From assembly GCA_947624725.1 (NCBI GenBank), contig CANQLP010000010.1, positions 1-28,704 on the forward strand: 28,704 nt of DNA. The letters run 5' to 3'. The notes under the pieces were generated by a model. That model ran no database searches. It was not told the DNA's origin and saw only the letters and a program-made list of their open reading frames with translations. The number at the start of each line of letters is the position of its first letter. Within the stretch, counting starts at the first letter, position 1. Origin of the DNA: an uncultured Clostridia bacterium (GTDB taxonomy: Bacteria; Bacillota_A; Clostridia; TANB77; CAG-508). The position numbers and the translations under genes were made by a program. This document shows, piece after piece, positions 8,041 to 16,883 of the stretch.

Positions 8041-10665
8041 TTGACTGCAAGTAGCAAAGAAAAAGTAAAAACACGAATAGATAAAAATTTAAAAGAAAAA
8101 GCAAAGAAAATTAAAAGAGGAAACTTAATAATAATTTTGGTAACAATAATTGTAATAATTGCAATATATTATTCTTATCAATTATTTTCAAAACTCCTTA
8201 CAACTAGAATAGTTGAAACAGCAATAACTAACATGAGAGAAATTTCAAAACATGATGAGGCTTCAATTGTTTCGGGCTTGGAACATAGATGGTCAAATCT
8301 AGAAGGAATTGCAAAAGAAATCAGACAAAATAAGTATGAAAATACAGCAGACATGTTAAAGCAACTAAATATTAAAGCACAAACAGTAGAAAGTATTGAA
8401 ATTGTTTTAGTAACAGAAGAAGGAAAAGCATATAGTAGTAATTATTCTATAAAAGATGATAAAGAGATATTGGAGTTATGTCAGAATTCATCGAAAGACA
8501 GATTTGTATATAGAAAAGATGATGATAAAAATATAGCTGCAGATACTCGAAAAGAACAATTATTAATTGGAAATAAGATTACTCCATTTACAATTGATGG
8601 AAATCGTTTTGTATATATAATAGGTTATTATGGTACTAGCCAATTGAAAGATGAATTAAAAATTGAAAGTTATGGTGGACAAGGTTATAGTAGCGTTATT
8701 GATAAAGATGGATCTTATTTAGTATCAGTATATGGAGATACATTATTTGAAAGAGAAGACTTTTATACAGTTTTATCTAAATCAGAAATCAGAAGTGGGT
8801 TAACTGTTGATGGTGTTCGTGAAAGAGTGCAAGCAAGGAAAAGTTTCGCACTTGAGTATGTACTAGATGGTGAAAGACGAATTATGGTTTGTACTCCAAT
8901 GGAAACTTTAGATTGGTATTGTATAATGTCTGTACCTGTTTCTATTTATAAAGAACAAAGTAGCTCTATAATGCAATTACTAGCAGTTTTAATGTTATTA
9001 GTTTTAGTAACGATAGGTATCGTAATTGCTTTAGTATTTAGAAATCGTTCACAACGAAATTCAATGAAATTTGAAATAAAACATAGAGATGAATTAGAAT
9101 CTGCACTTACATTAGCTGAACAGGCAAATAGAGCAAAGACAACATTTTTAAATAATATGTCACATGATATTCGTACACCGATGAATGCAATTATTGGTTT
9201 TACATCTCTTGCAAAAACCAATATAGATAACAAAGAACGCGTTGCAGATTATCTAGAGAAAATTACTCAATCTTCAAATCATTTGCTTTCTTTAATTAAT
9301 GATGTATTAGACATGAGTAGAATTGAGTCAGGTAAAGTAAGTATAGAGGAAAAAGAAGAAAATCTAGCTGAAATACTACATGGTATTAGAAATATTGTAC
9401 AAGCAGATGTAAATGCAAAACAAATGGAATTCGTTATTGATACAGTAGATGTTACTGATGAAAACATTTATTGTGACAAATTAAGAATTAATCAGATATT
9501 GATAAACCTTTTATCAAACGCACTTAAATTTACAGAACCAGGAGGAACTATTTCTGTTCGTATAACACAAAAGAAATGTACAAAGGCTGGATATGGAATT
9601 TATGAATTTAGAGTAAAAGATACTGGTATTGGAATTAGCAAAGAATTCTTAAAGGAAATATTTGAGCCATTTGCAAGAGAACGCAATTCAACAGTAAGTG
9701 GAATTCAGGGAACTGGACTTGGAATGGCAATTACTAAAAATATAGTAGACATGATGGGAGGAACAATTTCAGTTGAGAGCGAAGAAGGAAAAGGAACTGA
9801 ATTTATTGTTACATTAGAGTTAAAGTTACAAGAAGCACATAAGGAAATAGAAAAAATAGAGCATTTAAAAGGAGCACATGCTTTAGTTGTTGATGACGAT
9901 ATGAATTCATGTCAAAGCATAGCTCATATGTTAAGACAACTTGGTTTAAAATCAGATTGGACTATGTATGGAAAAGAAGCAGTAGTTCGTGCAAAAGAAG
10001 CAGAACAAATGAAAGAAAAATATATGCTCTACATTATAGACTGGTTAATGCCTGATATGAATGGAATTGAAACTACAAGAAGAATACGCAAAATAGTAGG
10101 AAAGGAACCAAAAATCATATTACTTTCTGCTTATGATTGGACTGAAATCGAGGGAGAAGCAAGAGAAGCAGGAGTTACAGAATTTGTTAATAAGCCTTTA
10201 TTCCCATCTGATTTAAGAAGATTATTATTAAAATTCTCAGGAGTCGAAGAAGTAGAAGAAAATCAAGAAGAAAAAATTGATTTCTCAGGAAAGAGAATAC
10301 TCCTAGTAGAAGATAATATGATGAATAGAGAGATTGCAACTGAATATCTACAAGATTTTGGATTTTTAGTAGAAAATGCAGAGAATGGACAGGAAGCTTG
10401 TGACATATTGGAAAAAGCTGCTCCAGGATATTTTGACCTTGTTCTTATGGATGTTCAAATGCCAATTATGAATGGCTATGATGCAACAAGAAAAATAAGA
10501 AAATTTAAGAATAAGGAAATAGCAAATATTCCAATTCTTGCAATGACTGCAAATGCTTTTGAAGAAGATAAAAAAGCTGCAATTGAAGCCGGAATGAATG
10601 GACATCTAGCAAAACCAATAGATATTCCTAAACTAGTAGAAACATTAAAAGAAATTTTAAAATAA
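8041..10665 (+). CDS. Membrane hybrid sensor histidine kinase with two receiver domains
   Basis: 874 residues from a TTG start behind AAAGGAGG. Membrane helix at about 29-50, an extracytoplasmic sensor of about 260 residues (Cache-like by layout; SYGGQGYSSVIDKDGSYLVS is typical), second helix at about 313-335. A HisKA domain follows with MSHDIRTPMNAIIGF and phospho-acceptor His375, then an HATPase domain with NQILINLLSNALKFT, DTGIGIS and GTGLGMAI. Receiver 1 has Asp667 in IIDWLMPDMNG and a conserved NKP lysine; receiver 2 has Asp804 in VLMDVQMPIMNG and the AKP lysine. Both receivers look competent. No DNA-binding output is present, so the phosphoryl group must pass to a partner elsewhere. The next gene, a solute-binding protein, starts 12 bases after the stop. 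Confidence 0.92.
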   Translation: MTASSKEKVKTRIDKNLKEKAKKIKRGNLIIILVTIIVIIAIYYSYQLFSKLLTTRIVETAITNMREISKHDEASIVSGLEHRWSNLEGIAKEIRQNKYENTADMLKQLNIKAQTVESIEIVLVTEEGKAYSSNYSIKDDKEILELCQNSSKDRFVYRKDDDKNIAADTRKEQLLIGNKITPFTIDGNRFVYIIGYYGTSQLKDELKIESYGGQGYSSVIDKDGSYLVSVYGDTLFEREDFYTVLSKSEIRSGLTVDGVRERVQARKSFALEYVLDGERRIMVCTPMETLDWYCIMSVPVSIYKEQSSSIMQLLAVLMLLVLVTIGIVIALVFRNRSQRNSMKFEIKHRDELESALTLAEQANRAKTTFLNNMSHDIRTPMNAIIGFTSLAKTNIDNKERVADYLEKITQSSNHLLSLINDVLDMSRIESGKVSIEEKEENLAEILHGIRNIVQADVNAKQMEFVIDTVDVTDENIYCDKLRINQILINLLSNALKFTEPGGTISVRITQKKCTKAGYGIYEFRVKDTGIGISKEFLKEIFEPFARERNSTVSGIQGTGLGMAITKNIVDMMGGTISVESEEGKGTEFIVTLELKLQEAHKEIEKIEHLKGAHALVVDDDMNSCQSIAHMLRQLGLKSDWTMYGKEAVVRAKEAEQMKEKYMLYIIDWLMPDMNGIETTRRIRKIVGKEPKIILLSAYDWTEIEGEAREAGVTEFVNKPLFPSDLRRLLLKFSGVEEVEENQEEKIDFSGKRILLVEDNMMNREIATEYLQDFGFLVENAENGQEACDILEKAAPGYFDLVLMDVQMPIMNGYDATRKIRKFKNKEIANIPILAMTANAFEEDKKAAIEAGMNGHLAKPIDIPKLVETLKEILK

Positions 10666-10677
10666 GTGGAGGAAAAA

Positions 10678-12015
10678 ATGAGTAAAAAGTTAATAATAGT
10701 ATTAGTAGTTTTAACAATAATAGTATTTGGAGCATATTTTCTAATTAATATGGGAGTATTAAAAAAGAAGCCAGAGGTTAGTTTAGTACTAAAAACACCT
10801 GTATTGCAGATGGTATCTACACAAGACCCAGAAATAAATGATTCTTATACATTTGCAAAGAAAATAGCAAAGGCATTTGAGGAGCAATATAAGGATGCAA
10901 AAGTTACAATAAAAGTCGTACAATTTGCAAAAGAAGATGAGAATAAACAAATATTAGACGCTTTTAATACAGCAAATGCAACAGACATTTTATTTGAAGA
11001 GTATATGAATATGTCAACATATATACATACAGGAAATGTTGTACCTTTAGATGATATAATCACAGATGAAATAAGAAACGATATTAATGATAGTTATTGG
11101 GATGTTAGTAAGTTAAATGGAAAAACATATATGATGCCATATTTTGGTATGCAAAACACTTTATGCTATAATAAAGATTTATTTAAACAAGTTGGACTTG
11201 AAAAATATATAAGTAATGAAGATGTAATTCAAAACTGGACTCTAAGCGATTTTGAAACAATACTTTCTACATTGCATCAAAAATTACCAGAAAATATGCA
11301 AACTATGATGATGTATGCAAAAAATGAAATGGGAGATACGCATGTTATTACACTTCTTAGAAGTCATGGAAGTACTTTCTTTGATGAAAATGGAAGAGTA
11401 AATTTAAGCACACCTGAAGGAATAGCAGCAGTTAAGTGGCTTATGGATTGCAATGAAAAGGGATATTTCCCTACAAATGCAGAAAACCTTGAAATTAATG
11501 ATTGCTATGATTTATTCAGAAATGGACAATTAGGAATTTATATATGCAATCCAGTACTTGAGACATCAATAAAAGCATCTGGAATTAATTATGGACAAGT
11601 AAATTTCCCATCTATTCGTGGAAATGGGTTTAATACAACATTCCTTACAGGATTTGAGGTATTTGATAATGGTGATAAAACAAAATTAAAAGTTGCAAAA
11701 GATTTTATAAAATTCATTTATGAAAATGAAGAAATGTTAGGATATTCAGCAGGTTCTATTCCATCTAGTAATAAAATAGCTGTAAAATATGCAGAAGAAT
11801 TAAAGAGCATACAAAAATATATAGATAATGGACAATATGGATGGAATTATACAGGAAATGCACCAAGCTGGAGAAAAGTAAGAGAAGTATTCTATAAGGA
11901 TATTAAGGAATTACTATATGGAGAGAAAACAGCAGAGGAAATAGCAGAATTGATAGAAACAGATTGCAATAAAGCGATAGAAGATGGATACAAAAATAGT
12001 AAATTACATGAATAA
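10678..12015 (+). CDS. Extracellular solute-binding protein, family 1, coupled to the kinase
   Basis: 445 residues from ATG 10678, chosen because GGAGG lies 5 bases upstream; the GTG at 10666 overlaps that site. An uncleaved-looking N-terminal helix (KLIIVLVVLTIIVFGAYFLI) has no lipobox cysteine, so the protein is probably a membrane-tethered binding protein, not a lipoprotein. The rest is a type-1 (sugar-type) binding fold: ATDILFEEYMNM, PYFGMQNTLCYNKDLFKQVG, FRNGQLGIYICNP and a C-terminal AEELIETDCNKAIEDGYK-type helix. No permease or ATPase genes adjoin. Its position 12 bases after a hybrid kinase suggests it senses ligand for the kinase rather than serving transport; this is inference. Confidence 0.82.
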   Translation: MSKKLIIVLVVLTIIVFGAYFLINMGVLKKKPEVSLVLKTPVLQMVSTQDPEINDSYTFAKKIAKAFEEQYKDAKVTIKVVQFAKEDENKQILDAFNTANATDILFEEYMNMSTYIHTGNVVPLDDIITDEIRNDINDSYWDVSKLNGKTYMMPYFGMQNTLCYNKDLFKQVGLEKYISNEDVIQNWTLSDFETILSTLHQKLPENMQTMMMYAKNEMGDTHVITLLRSHGSTFFDENGRVNLSTPEGIAAVKWLMDCNEKGYFPTNAENLEINDCYDLFRNGQLGIYICNPVLETSIKASGINYGQVNFPSIRGNGFNTTFLTGFEVFDNGDKTKLKVAKDFIKFIYENEEMLGYSAGSIPSSNKIAVKYAEELKSIQKYIDNGQYGWNYTGNAPSWRKVREVFYKDIKELLYGEKTAEEIAELIETDCNKAIEDGYKNSKLHE

Positions 12016-12023
12016 ATAAGCAC

Positions 12024-12062
12024 TAATAAAGCCTAAATTTAACAAATAGGCTTTATTATTTT
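12024..12062 (+). terminator. Terminator after the kinase/SBP operon
   Basis: An 11-bp stem (TAATAAAGCCT at 12024-12034 with 12048-12058), a 13-base loop and a T-rich end. Confidence 0.75.
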
Positions 12063-12071
12063 GGAAAAATA

Positions 12072-12080
12072 TGTTATAAT
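12072..12080 (+). promoter_or_regulatory. Extended -10 promoter for rbgA-mrnC
   Basis: TGT-TATAAT with the hexamer at 12075-12080 and no good -35, 41 bases before ATG 12122. Confidence 0.5.
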
Positions 12081-12121
12081 AAATGTATAATGGTAATCAG
12101 GAGTGGAAAGGAGAAATGCAA

Positions 12122-13051
12122 ATGCCTAAAGAAATACAAGATGCAAAAAGTCAAAATATGAACATTAACTGGTATCCACGGACACATGGCTAAAACTAAA
12201 AGAGAAATTGCAGATGATTTAAAATTAATAGATGTTGTGATAGAAATTTTAGACAGCAGGATTCCAAAATCTAGCCAAAATCCTGATATACGAAAATTAA
12301 CTAGGAATAAAAGAAAAATAATACTTTTAAATAAATATGATTTAGCAGATGAACTAGAAACAAAAAAATGGAAGCAATATTTTGAAAAAAATAGCATACC
12401 ATCAGTTTTAATAAATGCAAATGATGGGAAAGGTATAAAACAAGTAATTTCAAGAATAGAAGAAGTAATGCAGGAAGAAATAAAGAAAAGAGAAAATAAA
12501 GGAAGAATCGGAAATGTTATAAGGGTTATGATTATAGGCATTCCAAATGTCGGCAAATCTTCTCTTATAAATAGATTATCAAATAAAAATTCACTTAAAG
12601 TAGGAAACAAGCCAGGAGTTACAATAAAAAAACAATGGATAAGAATCTCAAAGAATATAGAATTACTAGATACTCCAGGAGTATTATGGCCGAAGTTTGA
12701 AAGTGATGAAGTAGGAATAAATTTAGCATTTACTGGAACTATTAAAGATGAAATATTAGATAAACAAGAAATTGCATTTTACTTATTAAAGTACCTTATA
12801 GACAATTATTTAGATAAAGTTTCAGAAAAATATAAGATAGAAATAAGTAAAATAAAAGAGATACTAGAAAGCAACGAAAACGAAGGACAAGCGATAGTCG
12901 AAATAATGGAGAATATAGGAAGAAAAAGAGGAGCAATTGTTTCACGGACGGAAAAGTAGATTTAAACAAAACATCTAATATTTTATTAAATGATTTTAGA
13001 GAAGGAAGGATAGGAAGAATTACTTTAGAAAAGGTAAAAGATATAGTATGA
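12122..13051 (+). CDS. rbgA: Ribosome biogenesis GTPase RbgA (YlqF), three CGG shift sites
   Basis: Reads as one 308-residue circularly permuted GTPase when three C residues are skipped. RbgA acts in late 50S subunit assembly. ATG 12122 is chosen because AGGAG lies 8 bases upstream; ATG 12116 is too close. N-terminus NINWYP-G-HMAKTKREI carries the family's hallmark; the Gly is restored at the first site. G4 (LLNKYDLAD, about 65-73) precedes G1 (GIPNVGKSS, about 139-147) and G3 (DTPG, about 183), the permuted order. Near the end RGAIVS-G-G-KVDLNKTS restores the conserved C-terminal RRGG segment through two consecutive shifts. The TGA at 13049-13051 overlaps the mrnC start (ATGA). In the zero frame the first CGG would stop the protein after about 20 conserved residues. 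Confidence 0.9.
12179..12181 (+). other. In-frame CGG, +1 shift site (rbgA, after codon 19)
   Basis: cca-CGG-aca; skipping C gives cca-gga-cac (P-G-H), the invariant RbgA N-terminal motif. Confidence 0.88.
12945..12951 (+). other. Tandem CGGACGG double shift site (rbgA, after codons 274 and 275)
   Basis: tca-CGGA-CGGA-aaa: each of two successive glycine codons carries its own extra C. Two +1 shifts in a row give S-G-G-K and the conserved tail. Confidence 0.88.
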
Positions 13052-13446
13052 ACGAAGATATAAAAAGAGTAAATGAATTATCACCTCTTACATGGGCATA
13101 TATAGGGGATGCAGTATATGAATTATATATTAGAGAGAATTTAGTGAGTAAAACAAAATTAAAACCACATATGCTTCATATAGAATCGATAAAATATGTT
13201 AAAGCATCAGCACAAGCAGAAATTCTAAAAAGAATAGAAGATATACTTACAGAAGAAGAGAAGGATATTGTAAGGCGTGCTAGAAATACGAAAAATCATC
13301 ATATACCAAAAAATGCGAATGTAAATGATTATATGTATTCAACAGCTTTTGAAGGGCTAATTGGATATTTATATTTAACTAAGGAAGAAAAAAGGCTTAA
13401 TGAGATATTAAGCTATATAAGCGAAGGGAATATGAAGGAGGAATAA
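13048..13446 (+). CDS. mrnC: Mini-ribonuclease III
   Basis: 132 residues, the usual size of Mini-III, an RNase III catalytic domain without a dsRNA-binding domain that matures 23S rRNA ends in Firmicutes. LSPLTWAYIGDAVYELYIR carries the active-site Asp/Glu signature; RRARNTKNHHIPKNANVNDY and STAFEGLIGYLYL (with the second acidic site) complete it. ATGA overlap with rbgA and a 3-base gap to the next HD gene indicate one transcript. Pairing with rbgA places two 50S-maturation enzymes together. Codon use is like its neighbours and there is no in-frame CGG. Confidence 0.92.
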   Translation: MNEDIKRVNELSPLTWAYIGDAVYELYIRENLVSKTKLKPHMLHIESIKYVKASAQAEILKRIEDILTEEEKDIVRRARNTKNHHIPKNANVNDYMYSTAFEGLIGYLYLTKEEKRLNEILSYISEGNMKEE

Positions 13447-13449
13447 AAT

Positions 13450-14940
13450 ATGGAAATTAAAGGAGTAAGAAAAGGACAAGAAAAGTATACCAATACTGAT
13501 TCGCTAAAAGAAATTCAAGTAGCAAGACTTGAAAATTACGCAGAGGAATTACAATTACTTGAGGAAAATGCAGAGATGATACAACCATCAATACTTACAC
13601 ATAATAAGTCTAGCGTTAGTAAAACTATGGCTCTTATACTTTATAGAAATTCATCTCAAAAGGCACAAAATAGAAAGACACATCAAGAAATGGTAGAGGG
13701 CTTAGTTAGAATTGCAGCAAAAGAATTAGGCTTGCATGTAGATGTAGCAGCTATTATGGCAAGAAATCATGATATAGGTCACATGTTTTTAGGTCATGAC
13801 GGAGAAAGATGGCTTTCAGGAGTTAAGAAAAAGATGGGACTTGGAGTTTATACACATAATGCAATAGGACCTAAAGAATTAATATATAGACATAGAGTAT
13901 ATGATAATATAATAAATGAAATAAAAGAATTTCATCCAGAAAAATCAGATGAAGCACTTATTAGAATAAAAAGAAGTCTTTGGTTAATATTTGATGGAAT
14001 AAATTGTCATAATGGAGAGATGTCAGATACAAGTATGGCACCACAAAAGGATAAAACAGAGGAAATGTTTAATGAAGAAATTATGAAATGTCATACAATA
14101 GAAGGGTTTGATAGAGAAATTAAACCTGCAACAATTGAAGGATGCCTTGTAAGAATGTGCGATATTATTGCATATACCCCATATGATATGGCAGATAGCC
14201 TTTATGAGGGCTTGATTCAAACAATAGAAGGAAAACATAAAGAAATATTACTTAAATTTGGAGTAACAGAGGAAGAAATTGCAGAAGCAAATGCAAGAAA
14301 AGATTATGATAAAATTGCAAGAAAAGTACAAATAGTCCTTTTAAAATCTTTGATTGAAAATAGTTCAAAATCTGTAATAAAATTAGATGAAAAGACAGCA
14401 AATCTAATGTATGAGTTTAGAAAGGCAAATCAAGATATTATATTTGCAGAAAAGGATAAAAGAGAATCAACAGTAGATTATCCAGGAACAATTGAAAAGT
14501 TGATGAATTATTATGCAAATATGATTCAAAATGAAATAGGGTTAACTAACATAATAGGTATAGCAAATAATAGATATTATTCAAAAATGTTAATGGAAAA
14601 GTTAGGAAAAGACTCAGATGAAGACTTTATAAGATTTATTACAAGTACAAATCCTGAAATCTATAGTTTCAATGAAGAAATGCTTACAGAAGTTAGTAAA
14701 AATTCAGAAAACGGAAAAGAATTGGATTTTGAACGCAAAATGGCATTGGAATTTGCAGCAGAATATTTATCAACTTTAAATGACCACTTATTCTTAAAAT
14801 TAGCTAAGAGTAAGAAAATATTATCAAAAAGTGAATATGAAAAACTTAAGGCAGAATACAGAAATAGTGGCTCTCATGCAAATGATAGAGATTTAGGAGA
14901 AGAAGCACCTATTGGAGAAGAAGTAGAAGAAGAAAGATAA
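13450..14940 (+). CDS. HD-domain dNTP triphosphohydrolase (dGTPase-like), copy 1
   Basis: 496 residues. The HD metal ligands are visible: His78 (RKTHQEM), His107-Asp108 (ARNHDIGHMFLGH) and Asp238 (RMCDIIAYTPYD). RNSSQKAQNRKTHQ resembles the dGTPase substrate-binding segment. Dgt/SAMHD1-type enzymes cleave dNTPs to nucleoside and triphosphate. The C-terminal third (AEYLSTLNDHLFLKLAKSK) and acidic tail are less typical. ATG 13450 follows AAGGAGG that overlaps the end of mrnC. A paralogue lies at 16884. A bidirectional terminator follows. Confidence 0.85.
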   Translation: MEIKGVRKGQEKYTNTDSLKEIQVARLENYAEELQLLEENAEMIQPSILTHNKSSVSKTMALILYRNSSQKAQNRKTHQEMVEGLVRIAAKELGLHVDVAAIMARNHDIGHMFLGHDGERWLSGVKKKMGLGVYTHNAIGPKELIYRHRVYDNIINEIKEFHPEKSDEALIRIKRSLWLIFDGINCHNGEMSDTSMAPQKDKTEEMFNEEIMKCHTIEGFDREIKPATIEGCLVRMCDIIAYTPYDMADSLYEGLIQTIEGKHKEILLKFGVTEEEIAEANARKDYDKIARKVQIVLLKSLIENSSKSVIKLDEKTANLMYEFRKANQDIIFAEKDKRESTVDYPGTIEKLMNYYANMIQNEIGLTNIIGIANNRYYSKMLMEKLGKDSDEDFIRFITSTNPEIYSFNEEMLTEVSKNSENGKELDFERKMALEFAAEYLSTLNDHLFLKLAKSKKILSKSEYEKLKAEYRNSGSHANDRDLGEEAPIGEEVEEER

Positions 14941-14947
14941 ACTAACT

Positions 14948-14993
14948 AAAAAAGCTGATATTACATAAATAAATGCGATATCAGCTTTTTTTG
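14948..14993. terminator. Bidirectional terminator between HD gene and PfkB kinase
   Basis: 14-bp stem (14948-14961 with 14978-14991, core GCTGATAT) with A tract on one side and T tract on the other, so it serves both convergent genes. Confidence 0.85.
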
Positions 14994-14995
14994 AT

Positions 14996-15890
14996 TTATT
15001 TTCTACTTCCAAGTTGCATTAGGATATTTCTAGATGATGCGTTTGCAAGTTTAAATGCCTTATCAATAAATGCAGAATCTATTTTTTCTGCATAAGCATA
15101 TTCTTTAATAATTGTAGAAAAGAAGGCATCTCCTGCACCAGATGTATCAACAGCATCAACAATTAACTCAGGTGATTTAAAAACAGATTTTATCTCATCT
15201 TTATCTTTATAAACAAAAATTGCACCTTTTTTACCTTTAGTTATAACAAGAAGGTCTAAGCCAAATAACTTAAATATCTCTAGTTCATCTTTTACATCTA
15301 ATCTTTCAAGTAGTAAAGGTAAAACATTATCATTTAGTTCTATATAGTCTGCAAATTTAAAAAATTCTGTGATATATTGTCTTGTAAAATGTTCAAAAAA
15401 GCGTATATGTCCGACATCAAGACAGACTTTTTTATTTTTAATAGTTTTTAGAAATTCAAGGTTAATTGGTAAGAATTTATCGAGTATTATATATACCTCA
15501 TTTTCTTGGAGTTTATCCGGAAATTTTTTAGGCAAATTATTTGAAAAATCCATTGTGTAGGTTATATCAATAGGAGAATACCAAGAATGTATAACAGAGT
15601 TATCATTTAATTTTGAGCTAGGTATTATTATATTCATTATATTAGTTTTTTTATTTTCGATTAATATGTTTGATACATCAACTCCAGCATTTTTAAGTGA
15701 AGATACTGCAATTTTTCCTTCTTCGTCATTTCCACAACTGCCGAAGGCATAACATTTTTCTCCCATTAATGAAAGATTATATAAATCGTTCCAGTTGCAG
15801 CCTCCACCGGTCCTCTTTAATTAGTTTTAAGTCTTTATCATATATTTTGTCTAAGATAATATCTCCATGAGATATGAATATTTTTTCCAT
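14996..15890 (-). CDS. PfkB-family carbohydrate kinase, one CGG shift site
   Basis: Reads as a 297-residue ribokinase-fold sugar kinase from ATG 15890 (GGAGG 8 bases upstream) when one C is skipped at 15809. The first 27 residues (MEKIFISHGDIILDKIYD) are followed by ED-G-GGCNWNDLYNLSLMG, the substrate-binding GG segment, then FGSCGNDEEG. The C-terminal signature VDTSGAGDAFFS holds the anion hole and catalytic Asp254. Zero-frame reading through the CGG ends soon after and would leave the rest, starting at 15766, without a ribosome site. The exact sugar cannot be told. It is a lone gene with its own promoter. Confidence 0.85.
15807..15809 (-). other. In-frame CGG, +1 shift site (pfkB kinase, after codon 27)
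   Basis: Minus strand reads gac-CGG-tgg; skipping C gives gac-ggt-gga-ggc (D-G-G-G). This is a minus-strand example with a GGT codon. Confidence 0.82.
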
Positions 15891-15921
15891 AAAAAATTCC
15901 TCCATTAATTAATATAGTAAG

Positions 15922-15950
15922 ATTATATATGATTTTATGTGATTTTGCAA
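15922..15950 (-). promoter_or_regulatory. SigA promoter for the PfkB kinase
   Basis: On the minus strand, TTGCAA (15950-15945), 17-bp spacer, TATAAT (15927-15922), 32 bases before ATG 15890. Confidence 0.7.
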
Positions 15951-15986
15951 GATAAGGAAATATATTAGATAAAAATGAAAAATTAC

Positions 15987-16015
15987 TTGACAAATGTTAA
16001 TAAACATAATATACT
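15987..16015 (+). promoter_or_regulatory. SigA promoter reading towards the toxin-antitoxin pair
   Basis: TTGACA at 15987-15992, 17-bp spacer, TATACT at 16010-16015. The transcript would run through the first copy of the direct repeat (about 170-base leader). A second possible -10 (TGA-TATACT at 16153-16158) lies nearer the genes. Confidence 0.65.
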
Positions 16016-16056
16016 TATTTACAATAAGATTAAATACAGTAAATAATTTTTAAAAC

Positions 16057-16114
16057 TTCGTTATTCAAAAAAATAATTCTCGGCGTTTCGCCAAAAAATT
16101 CAAAGATAAAATAT
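16057..16114 (+). repeat. Direct repeat copy 1, left of the toxin-antitoxin pair
   Basis: A 58-base unit with core CGGCGTTTCGCC, a GGCG/CGCC hairpin between A-rich arms. It is identical to copy 2 except for one extra T there. The gene-free stretch 15891-16192 holds only the two promoters and this repeat. Confidence 0.9.
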
Positions 16115-16192
16115 AATTTAAAAAAATAATAGTATTATTATAATATTTGTGATATACTATAAAAAAGATTTTAAGAAAGGCAAGTGATATAT

Positions 16193-16402
16193 ATGACTAA
16201 TGTAAAAGAACAGATTTTATCAGCGGTAAATACTTTACCAGATGATGCGACATGGGATGATGCTTTATATACTTTATATTTGCATTATAAATTAAAAAAG
16301 AGTGAAGAAGATATAAAGAACAATAGAGTTATGTCATTGCGAGAATTAAAAAACTATATTAAAGAATTGGAGTCAGAATATGAACATAAAAATATCGAAT
16401 GA
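16193..16402 (+). CDS. Antitoxin of a RelBE/ParDE-type module
   Basis: 69 residues from ATG 16193 (AAAGG about 12 bases upstream; a GTG at 16184 in frame is possible but sits on the site). EQILSAVNTLPDDATWDDALYTLYLHYKL and MSLRELKNYIKELE fit small antitoxins with an N-terminal fold and a C-terminal helix that wraps the toxin. The toxin gene begins 23 bases before its stop, the usual coupled layout. The leader carrying the repeat hairpin may be part of its control. Confidence 0.72.
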   Translation: MTNVKEQILSAVNTLPDDATWDDALYTLYLHYKLKKSEEDIKNNRVMSLRELKNYIKELESEYEHKNIE

Positions 16403-16709
16403 AGTAAAACATGATATTTCAGAGATATATCATTATATTGCTAAAGATTCTCTGAAATATGCAAATGAAACAGTAAATAATATCTATTCAAGAATTGCAG
16501 AACTGAAACATTCACCGTATTTAGGACGATATGTTCCTGATTTTTTAAATAAAAAATATCGAGAAATATTATATAAAAGTTATAGAATAGTATATAGTAT
16601 TCTAGAAGAATCGGATACAGTTTATGTACATTTTGTAATTCATTGTAAAAGAAATTTTAAATCATTTTTTAATACATATATATCAAAAAATAAAAATAAT
16701 TTGCTATGA
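16380..16709 (+). CDS. RelE/ParE-type toxin
   Basis: 109 residues. ISNEVKHDISEIYHYIAKDSLKYANETVNNIYSRI is the typical two-helix start of RelE/ParE toxins; KKYREILYKSYRIVYSI and VYVHFVIHCKRNF give the beta-sheet core and the C-terminal basic segment. Whether it is an mRNA interferase (RelE) or a gyrase poison (ParE) cannot be decided, though the hydrophobic KSYRIVYSI strand leans to ParE. It overlaps the antitoxin by 23 bases. Copy 2 of the direct repeat starts 12 bases after the stop. Confidence 0.8.
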   Translation: MNIKISNEVKHDISEIYHYIAKDSLKYANETVNNIYSRIAELKHSPYLGRYVPDFLNKKYREILYKSYRIVYSILEESDTVYVHFVIHCKRNFKSFFNTYISKNKNNLL

Positions 16710-16720
16710 TATTCTAAAAT

Positions 16721-16779
16721 TTCGTTATTTCAAAAAAATAATTCTCGGCGTTTCGCCAAAAAATTCAAAGATAAAATAT
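16721..16779 (+). repeat. Direct repeat copy 2, right of the toxin-antitoxin pair
   Basis: 59 bases matching copy 1 in the same orientation with a single inserted T. Together the copies bracket the toxin-antitoxin pair with a period of about 664 bases. Confidence 0.9.
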
Positions 16780-16816
16780 TAATATTAAATTACCTTAAAT
16801 AAATTGCCAAAATTGT

Positions 16817-16845
16817 TTGAAAAATAGATATATCTATGTTATAAT
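16817..16845 (+). promoter_or_regulatory. SigA promoter with extended -10 for the second HD gene
   Basis: TTGAAA at 16817-16822, 17-bp spacer, TGT-TATAAT with the -10 at 16840-16845, 38 bases before ATG 16884. Confidence 0.7.
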
Positions 16846-16883
16846 AAAAAACAGATTTGATTTTTGTTTTATGGTGAAATAAT

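Noticed and set aside
10666..10677. GTG 10666 as start of the solute-binding protein
   Set aside because: It overlaps the GGAGG ribosome site that serves ATG 10678; the latter gives a proper signal-anchor start.
16057..16779. CRISPR array from the repeated 58-base units
   Set aside because: Only two copies, separated by about 600 bases of coding sequence, with no regular spacers and no cas genes.
16057..16779. Insertion sequence or transposon carrying the toxin-antitoxin pair
   Set aside because: No transposase and no terminal inverted repeats; the repeats are direct. A cassette is possible but not an IS element.
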